NCBI RefSeq assembly: GCF_030167925.1
Contig: NZ_JASKUT010000001.1
Coordinates: 248,001 to 312,000 of the forward strand
Direction of reading: 5' to 3'
DNA: 64,000 nt
Origin: Paenibacillus silviterrae
GTDB lineage: Bacteria > Bacillota > Bacilli > Paenibacillales > NBRC-103111
Position 1 is the first letter of the stretch, and each line of letters begins with the position of its first letter. The notes under the pieces are model-generated. The model was not told the origin of the DNA. It searched no databases and saw nothing but the letters and a program-made list of their open reading frames with translations. Positions 50,831-61,083 of this stretch are shown in pieces. The position numbers and the translations under genes were made by a program.

Positions 50831-51790
50831 GTGAAGGCCATATCTACACCCAATTCCACAAATGAAACCGCTTTATTAGTGAAAAAACAGGGGATCATGT
50901 ACTATTTGCGCCGGGATTGGCAGCTCTATAGTTTGCTGGTTATCCCTTTAGTGATGGTGCTGGTCTTTAAGTATGCCCCTATGTTCGGACTTACGCTGGC
51001 ATTTAAAGACTATAAGATCGCAAAGGGCTTTTGGGGAAGCGAATGGGTTGGACTTGAAGTGTTTCAAGATTTATTTGCCAAACCCGACTTCATTCGCGCC
51101 ATTCGGAATACGTTAATGCTGAATATTTTAGATCTCCTGTTTAGCTTTACAGCGCCAATTGTGCTCGCTTTGCTGCTTAATGAGATTAAGGGTATCAAAT
51201 TCAAACGCGTGAACCAGACGTTGCTGTATTTGCCGCATTTCTTGTCCTGGGTTATTATCGGCGCCATCGCCTATCAGCTTCTGGCGGAAGGCAACGGTAT
51301 GGTTAATAACGTTATTGCGGCGCTAGGGGGTGAACGAATCCCCTTCCTGCAGGAGGACACCAATTGGCTGATCAGTTATTTGCTGATCGGCGTGTGGCAG
51401 AGCATGGGATGGGGCACCATCATTTATCTGGCTGCGATGAGCGGCATTAACCCGGAGCTATATGAAGCGGCTGTCGTTGACGGTGCAGGCAGGTGGAGGA
51501 AAGTATGGAACGTTACGCTGCCCTCAATACGAATGACGATCGTGACCCTGCTGATCCTGAGTTTAGGCAATGTCATGGGCGGATCCTTCGAGCGAATACT
51601 AGCCTTGGCGAATAAGGCGACCACCGAATTCACAACGACCATTCCCGTTTTGGTGTACCGGTGGGGGATTGAGAGCGGTAACTTTAGCCGCGCAACCGCA
51701 CTCGGGTTGTTTCAGGCCGTCATCGGACTGGTCCTGGTTTTACTCGCTGACAGGATTGCGAAGAAGCTAGGCGAAGACGGATTGATTTAG
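50831..51790 (+). CDS. LplB-like ABC transporter permease
   Basis: A 319-residue permease. GTG 50831 fits AGAGGAGGTGA; an extension to 50765 has no ribosome binding site. Six TM helices, with PLVMVLVFKYAPMFGLTLAF near the N-terminus and EAA loop ELYEAAVVDGAGRWRKVWNV. First gene of the three-gene LplBC/binding-protein set. Confidence 0.93.
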   Translation: MKAISTPNSTNETALLVKKQGIMYYLRRDWQLYSLLVIPLVMVLVFKYAPMFGLTLAFKDYKIAKGFWGSEWVGLEVFQDLFAKPDFIRAIRNTLMLNILDLLFSFTAPIVLALLLNEIKGIKFKRVNQTLLYLPHFLSWVIIGAIAYQLLAEGNGMVNNVIAALGGERIPFLQEDTNWLISYLLIGVWQSMGWGTIIYLAAMSGINPELYEAAVVDGAGRWRKVWNVTLPSIRMTIVTLLILSLGNVMGGSFERILALANKATTEFTTTIPVLVYRWGIESGNFSRATALGLFQAVIGLVLVLLADRIAKKLGEDGLI

Positions 51791-51805
51791 GAAAGGAGGC
51801 GAACC

Positions 51806-52705
51806 ATGAAAACATCTGATTACACCAATTCCGTACAGCGTCGATGGCGTCTGGATATATGGGATTTGCTGATTCGCTTCGTACTGATTGTCGCCTCCCT
51901 GGCTTGTACGCTGCCGTTCATTCACGTCGTTGCCAAATCGTTCAGTGACGACGCTTATGTAATCGCTAACAAAGTATATCTTTGGCCGGCTGGCTTCACT
52001 TTGGGGGCATACGAAAAGATTTTTGCCGACGCCAGCATCATGAGATCTCTTTACGTCTCTGTCCTTGTAACGGTGCTGTTCACGATTTTGGGGATGATCG
52101 TAACGATTTGCGCGGCCTACCCGCTATCGCGCAAGCAGCTTAAGGGCCGCTCGGTGCTGACCTTCCTCTTTGTGTTTACCTTATATTTCGGAGGCGGTAT
52201 TATTCCCGATTATATGCTGGTGAATAGTCTGGGGATGCTTGACACCATATGGTCGCTCGTGCTGCCGCTTTCGTTCAGCGCTTTCAATATGCTGATCTTA
52301 CGAAGCTCGATCGCCAGCAGCATCCCGGTTAGCTTGGAGGAATCGGCGAGGATCGACGGGGCCGGACATTATCGAATCCTGTTCAGCATCGTACTTCCGC
52401 TTTGTAAGCCGATCCTTGCGACGTTGTCCTTGTTTTACGCGGTCGGTCGCTGGAATGCTTATCAAGATGCGCTGTTCTATATTAAACAGAATACCGATCT
52501 GCGGCCATTGCAGCTGAAATTGTATTACTTGGTTATCCAAGCAAGCGAAACCTTCCAGCTCGAGGCTACCAACGTATCGCTTAGCAATCCGGAGGTGCTC
52601 AAGGCGTCGGTTGTCGTATTCGCGACACTGCCGATCATCTGTGTCTATCCGTTTATCCAGAAGTATTTTGTTCGGGGAGCCATGCTTGGAGCTGTCAAAG
52701 AATAG
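51806..52705 (+). CDS. LplC/YtcP-like ABC transporter permease
   Basis: A 299-residue permease, ATG 51806 behind AAAGGAGGCGA. Six TM helices, EAA loop SLEESARIDGAGHYRILFSI, and the usual C-terminal YPFIQKYFVRGAMLGAVKE. Confidence 0.93.
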   Translation: MKTSDYTNSVQRRWRLDIWDLLIRFVLIVASLACTLPFIHVVAKSFSDDAYVIANKVYLWPAGFTLGAYEKIFADASIMRSLYVSVLVTVLFTILGMIVTICAAYPLSRKQLKGRSVLTFLFVFTLYFGGGIIPDYMLVNSLGMLDTIWSLVLPLSFSAFNMLILRSSIASSIPVSLEESARIDGAGHYRILFSIVLPLCKPILATLSLFYAVGRWNAYQDALFYIKQNTDLRPLQLKLYYLVIQASETFQLEATNVSLSNPEVLKASVVVFATLPIICVYPFIQKYFVRGAMLGAVKE

Positions 52706-52734
52706 CTTAAAATCATTGAAATGGGGGAAATACA

Positions 52735-54348
52735 ATGGGCAAAATGAAAGTGATTCCTATTCTTATGGCTTCCGTGATGAGTGTCGGATTGCTCGCGGGC
52801 TGCACGGCAGACAAAAACGAGAGTCAAGGAAATTCCGCAAGTTCCAGCTCTAGCTCGACGGACTATTCGAAAGGCTTTACGGAGACGGTCAATCTCGATA
52901 TTCCGGTCTATGAACGTGCGTTCGAGGGCTGGAATGTAGCAGACAATTACTATACTCGATGGATCCAGAAGGAATTCGGCGACAAAAATAACATTAAAGT
53001 GAATTTTGTGCCGATTACGCGAAATAACGAGGTCAGGGATTTCCAACAGCTGCTCGCCGCTAACAAAGCACCGGATATTATTTTCCATTATGACATGCCA
53101 CAAGCGCTTGCTTACTATAGCGAGGGCGTCATGCAGCCGCTGAATCATGACGAGATCAAGAAATATGCTCCGACCTACTGGAAAAACATGAGCAAAACCA
53201 TTGAACAATACGGTACCGTTGACGGAAAGAAAACGTTCGTCTTCGCCGCCCGCCCGAACTACAATAACTGGGTTAGTATTATCCGGAAAGACTGGGTCGA
53301 GAAGGTCGGCATGAAGGTGGAGGATCTGACGTCGCTCGAGAAATTCAACGAGATGCTCGCCAAATGGAAGCAAGCCGGTTTGGGAGTCGCAGGCGGATCC
53401 TTAACCAGGAACGTATTCAATTACAGCTATGCCTTCCGTGATTGGCCGATCGATCCCAAGTACCGCGCGCTTTATTCCGATCTAGCCGTCGCGGATTTCA
53501 CAACAGCCGATACGGAACGCTGGCTGCGTAACTTGAACTACCAATATAATAACGGTCTTATCGATAAGGAATTTTATCTTCGTGATGACGACAACAAGGT
53601 TAAGGCCGAGTTCGTTGCAGGTAAGACGGGCACCTATGGATTCTACATGGCGAGCAATACCGACGTATTCGCCGCTACGCTGAAAAACAATCCGGGAGCC
53701 CAGTTTGCTGTGGTGCCTCCTGAAGCCGGCGTGCCTCAAGGACGCAAGCCGCAGGGCCGCGCCGACTGGCCGTTCGGACTCATCATGGGCATTAATCACA
53801 AATCGTCGGAGAAGGAACGCGCAGCCGTCTGGATGTATCTGGAGTGGATGAGCCAGCCGAAGAACTTGTTCTTCCTGCAGAACGGCGTCGAAGGACAGAA
53901 CTATACACTTGAGTCCGATGGCCTGCCAAAGAAAGCTGCAGACTTTAAAGGCGAGTCGAAGCTTTCTCAAAACAACAACAAGGATTACTGGGCGCTTGTG
54001 ACCGAAATTGCCGAGTTCTCCACACCGGAGTTGACGAAGAAAGCGAATCTACGCAACTGGTCGCCGGCCGGATATGAGCAGCTGGCAGAGCAGCTAGTGA
54101 AAAATTGGGATGCTACCAGTCCATATCGCACGCCGGACGCGATGTTCACCGTAGTACTCAAGAAGGTAAACGAGTACAAGGCGGACCTGAACGCCCTCTT
54201 CCAGGAGCAGTATTTGAAGGTCGTCCTCGCCCCTACGGACAAGTTTGATACGGTGTACGCGGAGGCTAAGAAGAAGTTCCTCGAAGCCGGCTACCAAGAG
54301 ATTTTGAATGAGAAGCAAAAAGCGATCGATGCCGGCCAATTCCGGTAA
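52735..54348 (+). CDS. LplA-like extracellular sugar-binding lipoprotein
   Basis: A 537-residue lipoprotein, ATG 52735 behind ATGGGGGAAA. Lipobox LLAGC (Cys23), then a Ser-rich linker and a large family 1-type binding fold (RDFQQLLAANKAPDIIFHYD; ADWPFGLIMGINHKSSEKER). No glycosidase follows, so the sugar cannot be inferred; a shared ATPase is again expected elsewhere. Confidence 0.93.
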   Translation: MGKMKVIPILMASVMSVGLLAGCTADKNESQGNSASSSSSSTDYSKGFTETVNLDIPVYERAFEGWNVADNYYTRWIQKEFGDKNNIKVNFVPITRNNEVRDFQQLLAANKAPDIIFHYDMPQALAYYSEGVMQPLNHDEIKKYAPTYWKNMSKTIEQYGTVDGKKTFVFAARPNYNNWVSIIRKDWVEKVGMKVEDLTSLEKFNEMLAKWKQAGLGVAGGSLTRNVFNYSYAFRDWPIDPKYRALYSDLAVADFTTADTERWLRNLNYQYNNGLIDKEFYLRDDDNKVKAEFVAGKTGTYGFYMASNTDVFAATLKNNPGAQFAVVPPEAGVPQGRKPQGRADWPFGLIMGINHKSSEKERAAVWMYLEWMSQPKNLFFLQNGVEGQNYTLESDGLPKKAADFKGESKLSQNNNKDYWALVTEIAEFSTPELTKKANLRNWSPAGYEQLAEQLVKNWDATSPYRTPDAMFTVVLKKVNEYKADLNALFQEQYLKVVLAPTDKFDTVYAEAKKKFLEAGYQEILNEKQKAIDAGQFR

Positions 54349-54366
54349 GCATAGAATCGATTAACC

Positions 54367-54403
54367 TCCGGGGCCCTTGCTATAAGCTGGGGCCCCGGAT
54401 TAT
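54367..54403 (+). terminator. Strong terminator after the LplA-like gene
   Basis: TCCGGGGCCC pairs perfectly with GGGCCCCGGA, followed by TTATTTAAAA. A second, weaker hairpin with T5 follows at about 54419-54445. The remaining gap to 54740 shows nothing clear. Confidence 0.85.
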
Positions 54404-54744
54404 TTAAAAAAGTGTAGGTCCGTGCTAGTATGGTACGGGCTTTTTCTGGTGTTATCGCTGGAGGACAACGTCCAATTTACAGGCCTTATAATCGTTAAAT
54501 TCAAGATATAAAGTTAAATTTATCCAAAATTTTTCCCCGAAAACAGGATTTTCGACAGAAGATAATGAATATTTCTTAGTCAGCAGATAAGTTGAATGAT
54601 GCTTTTTAACTAGCCGGTAAGGGTGTGTTTCGGGGGGAGGATGGCTCAAGGCAGCATACATAACTTTACGTGGAGATGCAAAATGGAGCGGAGCGTGTTG
54701 ACGTCTTAGAGAGACAGCTTGGAGTTAGAAAAAGGAGTAACGAA

Positions 54745-54768
54745 GTGATTTGGAGGTTTTTCATGTGA
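54745..54768 (+). CDS. Possible 7-residue leader coupled to the surface protein gene
   Basis: GTG 54745 behind AAAGGAG encodes MIWRFFM, and its TGA overlaps the GTG start of the SLH protein. Confidence 0.3.
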   Translation: MIWRFFM

Positions 54769-57700
54769 GGATATTTATGATAAGGCTAAGGGCAGTATTG
54801 ATGCTATTCCTGGTGCTTACGCTACTTACAGGGCAATGGAGATCGCCTGTGAAGGTGTTTGCGGCGGGCACGAGCATCTCTAATGTGACAACGGGAGGGG
54901 AATATAACTTTAGCGGAGTTACGCTGGGAGCTACAGGGGAAGCCGGCTTCAGGACGCTGGGTAATAAGTTTTGGGTATCAGACAATATGGCGTTGGCTTC
55001 GCCGCAGATCTTCGTGAATGATATAGATACAATTAATAACAATCCAGCGCAAGTTGTATTTAAAGCCAATGGCACTGCTGCTAAAAATTTTACGTTTAAC
55101 AACATGTCTGTAAGTGCAACGACTACCGGTGTTGTAGCGGATGATACAAGGTCTTTCGAGTACTTTAACGTTGCGCTAAAAGATGAGTATGGCAATACTG
55201 TTGCCACCTTGAACAGTACCGACAAAATTGTAGGTACTTCACCTATTTATATTAGCAATTTTTTCGGTTCTGCTTCAGACTTCGCTTATGATTATGTTGC
55301 CTCAATTGAGGTTTCTTTTCGGTTCAAGAATCAAAAGCCGGGGAAAAGCAACTCCCCTGGAGAGCTAAGCTTTGAAACGCTGAAAATTTCAAATGTAAGT
55401 ACGGTATCCAAGCCGCTTGATGCCCATACGGCAACTTCATCCGCCGCCCTAATGTCGTTGGTTGCGGGTGCAAGCAATACCATCACGTTGACGGTAAAAA
55501 AATCAGACAATACCACGGACACGGCTTTTACTGGAACAAAAAATGTAACGATCACAAGCGTGGAGCAGGCGCCGGATGGCACGTACGGAAGCTTCGCGGG
55601 TGTACCGCTGACAGCGGCAGCGGCAGGAGCCGGGCAAACGGTCAGCGTGACCTTCACGAACGGCGTAGCTGCGCCGGTGCTGACACTGAATAAGGCGGAT
55701 GCCCAGACGGTCGGCTTTAGCATCGCGGAAGTCACAACACCGTCGGCGGGAACGCAGACGATTACGCCTACAGTGGGAGCCTTAAGTAAGCTGATGCTAA
55801 CTCAGGACATTACGGCGCCGGTGACGAACGGAGGCGCGTTCGGTCAGCAGCCCATTGTGCGCTTGGTGGACGCGTATGAGAACGTCCTGACCGGCGACAA
55901 TACGACGGTTGTTACCGTAAGCAAGAAGGATAACGGCACCACCTGGACGCTGGGAGGGACGTTGTCGGCGACAGCCGCTTCGGGTGTAGCGACGTTTGCA
56001 GGCCTGACGGCGGCGAGCGATGCGGCGGTAACCGGAGCGCAGCTTGCGTTCAGCGCTTCAGGCGTATCCGAGCTGCTGAGCGCGGCGGTCAACCTGCCGG
56101 CGCCCCCAACAGCACATACGGCGGTGTCTGCGGCGGCGACGCTGACACCGGTAGTTGGAGCAAATAATACGATAACGTTAACCGTCCGGAATACGCTTGG
56201 AAATACCGACGCGACGTTCAATGGAGCGAAGAATGTCACGATTACAGGAGTAGCACAAGCGCCGAACGGCACGTACGGCAGTTTCGCAGGTGTACCGCTG
56301 ACAGGGGCAGCGGCAGGAGCAGGCCAGGCGATCAGCGTGACGTTCACGAACGGCGTGGCGACGCCGGTGCTTACGCTGAACAAGGCGGATGCCCAGACGG
56401 TGGGCTTCAGCATCGCTGGCGTCACTACACCATCGGCAGGTACGCAGACAATCACGCCCACGGTAGGAGCTTTAAGCAAGCTGATGCTGACGCAGGACAT
56501 AGCGGCGCCTGCGACGAACGGAGGCGCATTCGGTCAGCAGCCCATTGTGCGCTTGGTGGACGCGTATGAGAACGTCCTGACCGGCGACAATACGACGGTT
56601 GTTACCGTAAGCAAGAAGGATAACGGCACCACCTGGACGCTGGGAGGGACGTTGTCGGCGACAGCCGCTTCGGGTGTAGCGACGTTTGCAGGCCTGACGG
56701 CGGCGAGCGATGCGGCGGTAACCGGAGCGCAGCTTGCGTTCAGCGCTTCAGGCGTATCCGAGCTGCTGAGCGCGGCGGTCAACCTGCCGGCGCCCCCAAC
56801 AGCACATACGGCGGTGTCTGCGGCGGCGACGCTGACACCGGTAGTTGGAGCAAATAATACGATAACGTTAACCGTCCGGAATACGCTTGGAAATACCGAC
56901 GCGACGTTCAATGGAGCGAAGAATGTCACGATCACAGGCGTAGCACAAGCGCCGAACGGCACGTACGGCAGTTTCGCAGGTGTCCCGCTGACAGGGGCAG
57001 GCCAGACGATCAGCGTGACGTTCACGAACGGCGTGGCGACGCCGGTGCTTACGCTGAACAAAGCGGCTTCTCAGACGATAGGTTTCAGCATCGCTGACGT
57101 TGCTACGCCATCGGCGGGTACGCAGACAATCACGCCGACAGTGGGAGACTTAAGCAAGCTGATGCTGACGCAGGACATTACAGCGCCAGTGACGAACGGA
57201 GGCGCGTTCGGACAGCAGCCGATTGTGAGCTTGGTAGACGTATATGAGAACGTCCTGACCGATGACAGCACGACAGTTGTTACAGTAAGCAAGAAGGACG
57301 GCGGCACCTGGACGCTAGGTGGAATTACGGCGGTGACAGCAGCGTCCGGCGTAGCATCGTTCGCAGGCCTGACGGCGGCGAACGATGCAGCGGTAACGGG
57401 AGCGCAGCTGGCGTTCAGCGCTGCAGGCATAACCGAGCTGCTGAGCGCGGCGGTCAACCTGCCGGCTCCCGCACCGGCGCAGACGGCGGTGTCCGCTGCG
57501 GCGACGCTGACACCGGTGGTCGGCGCAGATAATACGATAACCTTGACAGTGAAGAATGCGCTGGGGAATACGGATACGACGTTCAATGGAGCGAAGGATG
57601 TAACGATCACAGGCGTGGAGCAGGCGCCGAACGGCACGTACGGCAGCTTCGCAGGTATTTCGCTGACAGGGGCAGGCCAGACGATCAGTGTGACGTTCAC

Positions 57701-60700
57701 GAACGGCGTGGCGACGCCGGTGCTTACGCTGAACAAGGCGGCTTCTCAGACGATAGGTTTCAGCATCACTGACGTTGCTACGCCATCGGCGGGGACGCAG
57801 ACGATCACGCCGACGGTGGGAGCCTTAAGCAAGCTGATGCTGACGCAGGACATTACAGCGCCTGGTACGAACGGAGGCGCGTTCGGACAGCAGCCGATTG
57901 TGCGCCTGGTGGACGCATATGAGAACGTCCTGACCGGCGACAGCGCAACGGCAGTTACCGTAAGCAAGAAAGACAGCGGCATCTGGACGCTAGGTGGAAC
58001 TACGGTGGTAACAGCAGCGTCCGGCGTAGTGGCGTTCGCAGGCCTGACGCCGGCGAACGATGCAGCGGTAACGGGAGCGCAGCTGGCGTTCAGCGCTGCA
58101 GGCGTAACCGAACTGCTGAGCACGGCGGTCAATCTGCCGGCGCCTGCATCGGCGCAGACGGCGGTGTTTGCTGCGGCGACGCTGACACCGGTGGTCGGCG
58201 TAGATAATACGATCACGCTGACAGTAAAGAATTCACTCAACAATACCGACACGACGTTCAATGGAGCGAAGGATGTAACGATCACAGGCGTGGAGCAGGC
58301 GCCGAACGGCACGTACGGCAGCTTCGCAGGCGTACCGCTGACAGGGGCAGCGGCAGGAGCAGGCCAGACGATCAGCGTGACGTTCACGAACGGCGTGGCG
58401 ACGCCGGTGCTTACGCTGAACAAGGCGGATGCCCAGACGATAGGTTTCAGCATCGCTGGCGTCACTACACCATCGGCGGGTACGCAGACAATCACACCGT
58501 CGGTGGGAGCCTTAAGCAAGCTGATGCTGATGCAGGACATTACAGCGCCTGTGACGAACGGAGGCGCGTTCGGACAGCAGCCGATTGTGCGCCTGGTGGA
58601 CGCACATGAGAACGTCCTGACCGGCGACAGTGCAACGGCTGTCACCGTAAGCAAGAAAGACAGCGGCAATTGGACGTTAGGTGGAACTACGGCGGTAACA
58701 GCAGCGTCCGGCGTAGCATCGTTCGCAGGCCTGACGGCGGCGAACGATGCGGCAGTAACGGGAGCGCAGCTGGCGTTCAGCGCTGCAGGCGTACCCGAAC
58801 TTCTTAGCTCCCCTGTGAATTTAGGGTGGCCGACGCTAACAACGCCGAGCTTGCTATCCATTGCCGCAGGGGAAGGACGGGTGCATCTGACTTGGTCGCA
58901 GGTTACCGGATCCGTCCAGTACGCCGTGTACTTGAGAACGAGTTCCAGCGGCTACAGCACTCCGGTAGCAACAGTAAGCAGCTCGGTTTACGAAATGGAC
59001 ATCACTTCGCTTACGAACGGAACGACCTATTATTTTGCGGTAAAGGCGAGTCACCCGGGAGGCGAAAGCGGCTTTTCCAATGAACTAAGCGCCACGCCTC
59101 AGGTTGCTTCACCGGGAGCGCCGATCCTTCAACCGCCGGTGTATGGTCCGGCCAAGGTTGATTTGACGTGGTCGCCTGTAAGCGGAGCTACAAGCTATGC
59201 GATTTACAAAAGCTCAACATCCGGAGCATATGACGAACCGCTTGATACGGTATCGGGTTCAGTGTATGCCTATCGAGCTACGGGACTCCGAAACGGCCAA
59301 ACGTACTATTTTGTAGTAAAAGCCGAAAATCCTGGTGGAATCAGCGCTTTTTCGAACGAAGTGAGTGCGACGCCTAGAGCGGTTCCGGGAGGGCCAAGGA
59401 AGGTTAGGGCCGAAGCCGGCGACCGAAGGGCTATCGTGTACTTTGAGGCGCCAGAGGATCATGGCGGCAGCCCGATCACAGGGTACGAGGTAACGATCCT
59501 GCCGACGAATCGGAGGGTCACAGGAACAGCTAGCCCGATCATCGTGTCTGACTTATTGAACGGTACGGCGTATACTTTCGTCGTTCGGGCGAGGAATGCC
59601 GAGGGCACCGGCATGCCGTCCGAAGCCTCGAATGAGATCAGGCCGAATTTGCCGCAAGATGAATCGTCAAATTCGGGAGGACCGGCCCCGTCTTCTGCCA
59701 ACACGATACCGGGAAGCAGAGAAACCGGGGTGGAAGTGCTCGTGAACGGTAAGGTCGAGACGGCCGGCACGGCCAAGACTACTACCGAGGAGAATGGTCG
59801 TACCGCGACGATAGTTACGGTCGATCCGAACAAGCTGGAGGCGCGCCTTGCGGCTGAGCCGATTGGCGCTGTGCTGACCATTCCGGTCCCGGCCGGTTCG
59901 GACAAAGCCGTTGGTGTACTGACGGGACAAATGGTCAAGAGCATGGAGCAGAAGCAAGCCGTCATTCAAATCAAAACGGATGACGCTTTGTATACACTCC
60001 CATCCAAACAAATCAATATAAGCGCCGTATCCCGGCAGTTGGGGCAGCAGATTGAGCTGCAGCATATTCAAGTGCAAGTTGTAATATCCAAACCGACCTC
60101 GGATATGATCACATTGGTTGAAACTTCCTCACGCCAAGGTAATTTTACCATTGTGGTGCCGCCTCTCGAATTTAGCGTGAAGGCGACATACGGAAATAAT
60201 GAGGTTGAAGTAACGAAGTTTCATGCCTTTGTGGAACGAACGATTGCTATTCCGGACGGTGTGGATCCAAGCAAAATTACAACCGGTGTCGTGGTAGAGC
60301 CTGGTGGAACTGTTCGTCATGTGCCTACCAAAGTGTTCAAGTCGGGTGGTAAATACTATGCCAAGCTTAACAGCTTGACTAACAGTACGTATTCTGTCAT
60401 CTGGCATCCGCTTGAATTCCGCGATATGGAAGGGCACTGGGCTAAGCAAGCCGTTAACGACATGGGTTCTCGAATGGTAATCAGAGGGGCAGGCGAAGAA
60501 CGTTTTAGTCCTGACCGCGAAATTACACGAGCGGAATTCGCAGCGATTGTTGTACGCGGTTTAGGTTTGAAGCCAGAGCAGGGAGAGGCGGTCTTTACGG
60601 ATGTAAAGGCAGAGGATTGGTATAGCGGCACTGTGGCCGTTGCTAATGCTTATGGCTTAATCAGCGGCTTCGAGGATGGTACGTTCCGCCCAACGGAGCA

Positions 60701-60974
60701 GATTACCAGAGAGCAGGCAATGGTCATCATGTCAAAAGCTATGAAGCTGACAGGACTTGAGGCCGGCCAGAGCTCCGATACGAGCCGAAGCGTAGTAAGC
60801 TTCACGGACAATGCGCTTATATCCGATTGGGCGAAGCAAAGCATTGCGGAAAGTCTGCAGGCAGGACTCATTTCCGGCAGAGCAGAGGGCATTCTTGCAC
60901 CGAAAGCACTGATCTCCCGCGCAGAAGTGGCGGTGATTATGCAGAAGCTGCTGCAGAAATCCGAGCTGATATAA
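54765..60974 (+). CDS. Giant SLH-anchored surface protein with five long repeats and FN3 domains
   Basis: 2069 residues from GTG 54765 (GGAGG 8 nt upstream). The signal peptide (1 to about 33) ends FAAG. Then: an N-terminal domain (about 35-215), five tandem repeats of about 227 residues (about 218-1352), each starting TLTPVVGANNTITLTV-like and ending LLSAAVNLPAP-like, three fibronectin type III domains (about 1355-1630), a Ser/Pro linker, a beta-rich domain (about 1660-1880) and three SLH domains (about 1883-2065; HWAKQAVNDM, DWYSGTVAVANAYGLISGFE, DWAKQSIAESLQAG). SLH domains bind pyruvylated secondary cell-wall polymer, so the protein is displayed on the cell wall as an adhesin or glycan binder. 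High GC; minus-strand open frames over the repeats are compositional shadows. Confidence 0.93.
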   Translation: MRIFMIRLRAVLMLFLVLTLLTGQWRSPVKVFAAGTSISNVTTGGEYNFSGVTLGATGEAGFRTLGNKFWVSDNMALASPQIFVNDIDTINNNPAQVVFKANGTAAKNFTFNNMSVSATTTGVVADDTRSFEYFNVALKDEYGNTVATLNSTDKIVGTSPIYISNFFGSASDFAYDYVASIEVSFRFKNQKPGKSNSPGELSFETLKISNVSTVSKPLDAHTATSSAALMSLVAGASNTITLTVKKSDNTTDTAFTGTKNVTITSVEQAPDGTYGSFAGVPLTAAAAGAGQTVSVTFTNGVAAPVLTLNKADAQTVGFSIAEVTTPSAGTQTITPTVGALSKLMLTQDITAPVTNGGAFGQQPIVRLVDAYENVLTGDNTTVVTVSKKDNGTTWTLGGTLSATAASGVATFAGLTAASDAAVTGAQLAFSASGVSELLSAAVNLPAPPTAHTAVSAAATLTPVVGANNTITLTVRNTLGNTDATFNGAKNVTITGVAQAPNGTYGSFAGVPLTGAAAGAGQAISVTFTNGVATPVLTLNKADAQTVGFSIAGVTTPSAGTQTITPTVGALSKLMLTQDIAAPATNGGAFGQQPIVRLVDAYENVLTGDNTTVVTVSKKDNGTTWTLGGTLSATAASGVATFAGLTAASDAAVTGAQLAFSASGVSELLSAAVNLPAPPTAHTAVSAAATLTPVVGANNTITLTVRNTLGNTDATFNGAKNVTITGVAQAPNGTYGSFAGVPLTGAGQTISVTFTNGVATPVLTLNKAASQTIGFSIADVATPSAGTQTITPTVGDLSKLMLTQDITAPVTNGGAFGQQPIVSLVDVYENVLTDDSTTVVTVSKKDGGTWTLGGITAVTAASGVASFAGLTAANDAAVTGAQLAFSAAGITELLSAAVNLPAPAPAQTAVSAAATLTPVVGADNTITLTVKNALGNTDTTFNGAKDVTITGVEQAPNGTYGSFAGISLTGAGQTISVTFTNGVATPVLTLNKAASQTIGFSITDVATPSAGTQTITPTVGALSKLMLTQDITAPGTNGGAFGQQPIVRLVDAYENVLTGDSATAVTVSKKDSGIWTLGGTTVVTAASGVVAFAGLTPANDAAVTGAQLAFSAAGVTELLSTAVNLPAPASAQTAVFAAATLTPVVGVDNTITLTVKNSLNNTDTTFNGAKDVTITGVEQAPNGTYGSFAGVPLTGAAAGAGQTISVTFTNGVATPVLTLNKADAQTIGFSIAGVTTPSAGTQTITPSVGALSKLMLMQDITAPVTNGGAFGQQPIVRLVDAHENVLTGDSATAVTVSKKDSGNWTLGGTTAVTAASGVASFAGLTAANDAAVTGAQLAFSAAGVPELLSSPVNLGWPTLTTPSLLSIAAGEGRVHLTWSQVTGSVQYAVYLRTSSSGYSTPVATVSSSVYEMDITSLTNGTTYYFAVKASHPGGESGFSNELSATPQVASPGAPILQPPVYGPAKVDLTWSPVSGATSYAIYKSSTSGAYDEPLDTVSGSVYAYRATGLRNGQTYYFVVKAENPGGISAFSNEVSATPRAVPGGPRKVRAEAGDRRAIVYFEAPEDHGGSPITGYEVTILPTNRRVTGTASPIIVSDLLNGTAYTFVVRARNAEGTGMPSEASNEIRPNLPQDESSNSGGPAPSSANTIPGSRETGVEVLVNGKVETAGTAKTTTEENGRTATIVTVDPNKLEARLAAEPIGAVLTIPVPAGSDKAVGVLTGQMVKSMEQKQAVIQIKTDDALYTLPSKQINISAVSRQLGQQIELQHIQVQVVISKPTSDMITLVETSSRQGNFTIVVPPLEFSVKATYGNNEVEVTKFHAFVERTIAIPDGVDPSKITTGVVVEPGGTVRHVPTKVFKSGGKYYAKLNSLTNSTYSVIWHPLEFRDMEGHWAKQAVNDMGSRMVIRGAGEERFSPDREITRAEFAAIVVRGLGLKPEQGEAVFTDVKAEDWYSGTVAVANAYGLISGFEDGTFRPTEQITREQAMVIMSKAMKLTGLEAGQSSDTSRSVVSFTDNALISDWAKQSIAESLQAGLISGRAEGILAPKALISRAEVAVIMQKLLQKSELI
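55839..56932 (+). repeat. Near-identical DNA repeats inside the SLH gene
   Basis: 55839-56242 and 56529-56932 are identical over 404 bp at an offset of 690 bp. The other repeat units (to about 58820) are similar but diverged, and two of them carry a shorter form lacking four Ala/Gly codons (GAAAGAGQ to GAGQ). Recent duplication or gene conversion between units 1/2 and 2/3 is implied. Confidence 0.85.
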
Positions 60975-61007
60975 ACTGAAGCAATTCTATTAAAAAAAGT
61001 AATTGAA

Positions 61008-61053
61008 AAGGGCCCATCCATCGATGATCAGCATCGTCAATGGATGGGCCCTT
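61008..61053. terminator. Bidirectional terminator after the SLH gene
   Basis: AAGGGCCCATCCAT pairs with ATGGATGGGCCCTT, with GATGA/TCGTC extending the stem. It serves both the SLH gene and the convergent collar-protein operon. Confidence 0.85.
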
Positions 61054-61083
61054 ACTATTGTAAACTTACTATAGCTGAGTGCC

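Noticed and set aside
54750..58820. CRISPR-like repeats
   Set aside because: The repeats are about 690 bp and coding, with no short repeat-spacer pattern anywhere in the window.
55331..58861. Long minus-strand frames over the SLH gene
   Set aside because: They mirror the repeat units exactly and come from Ala/Thr/Val-rich, high-GC codons; no start signals.
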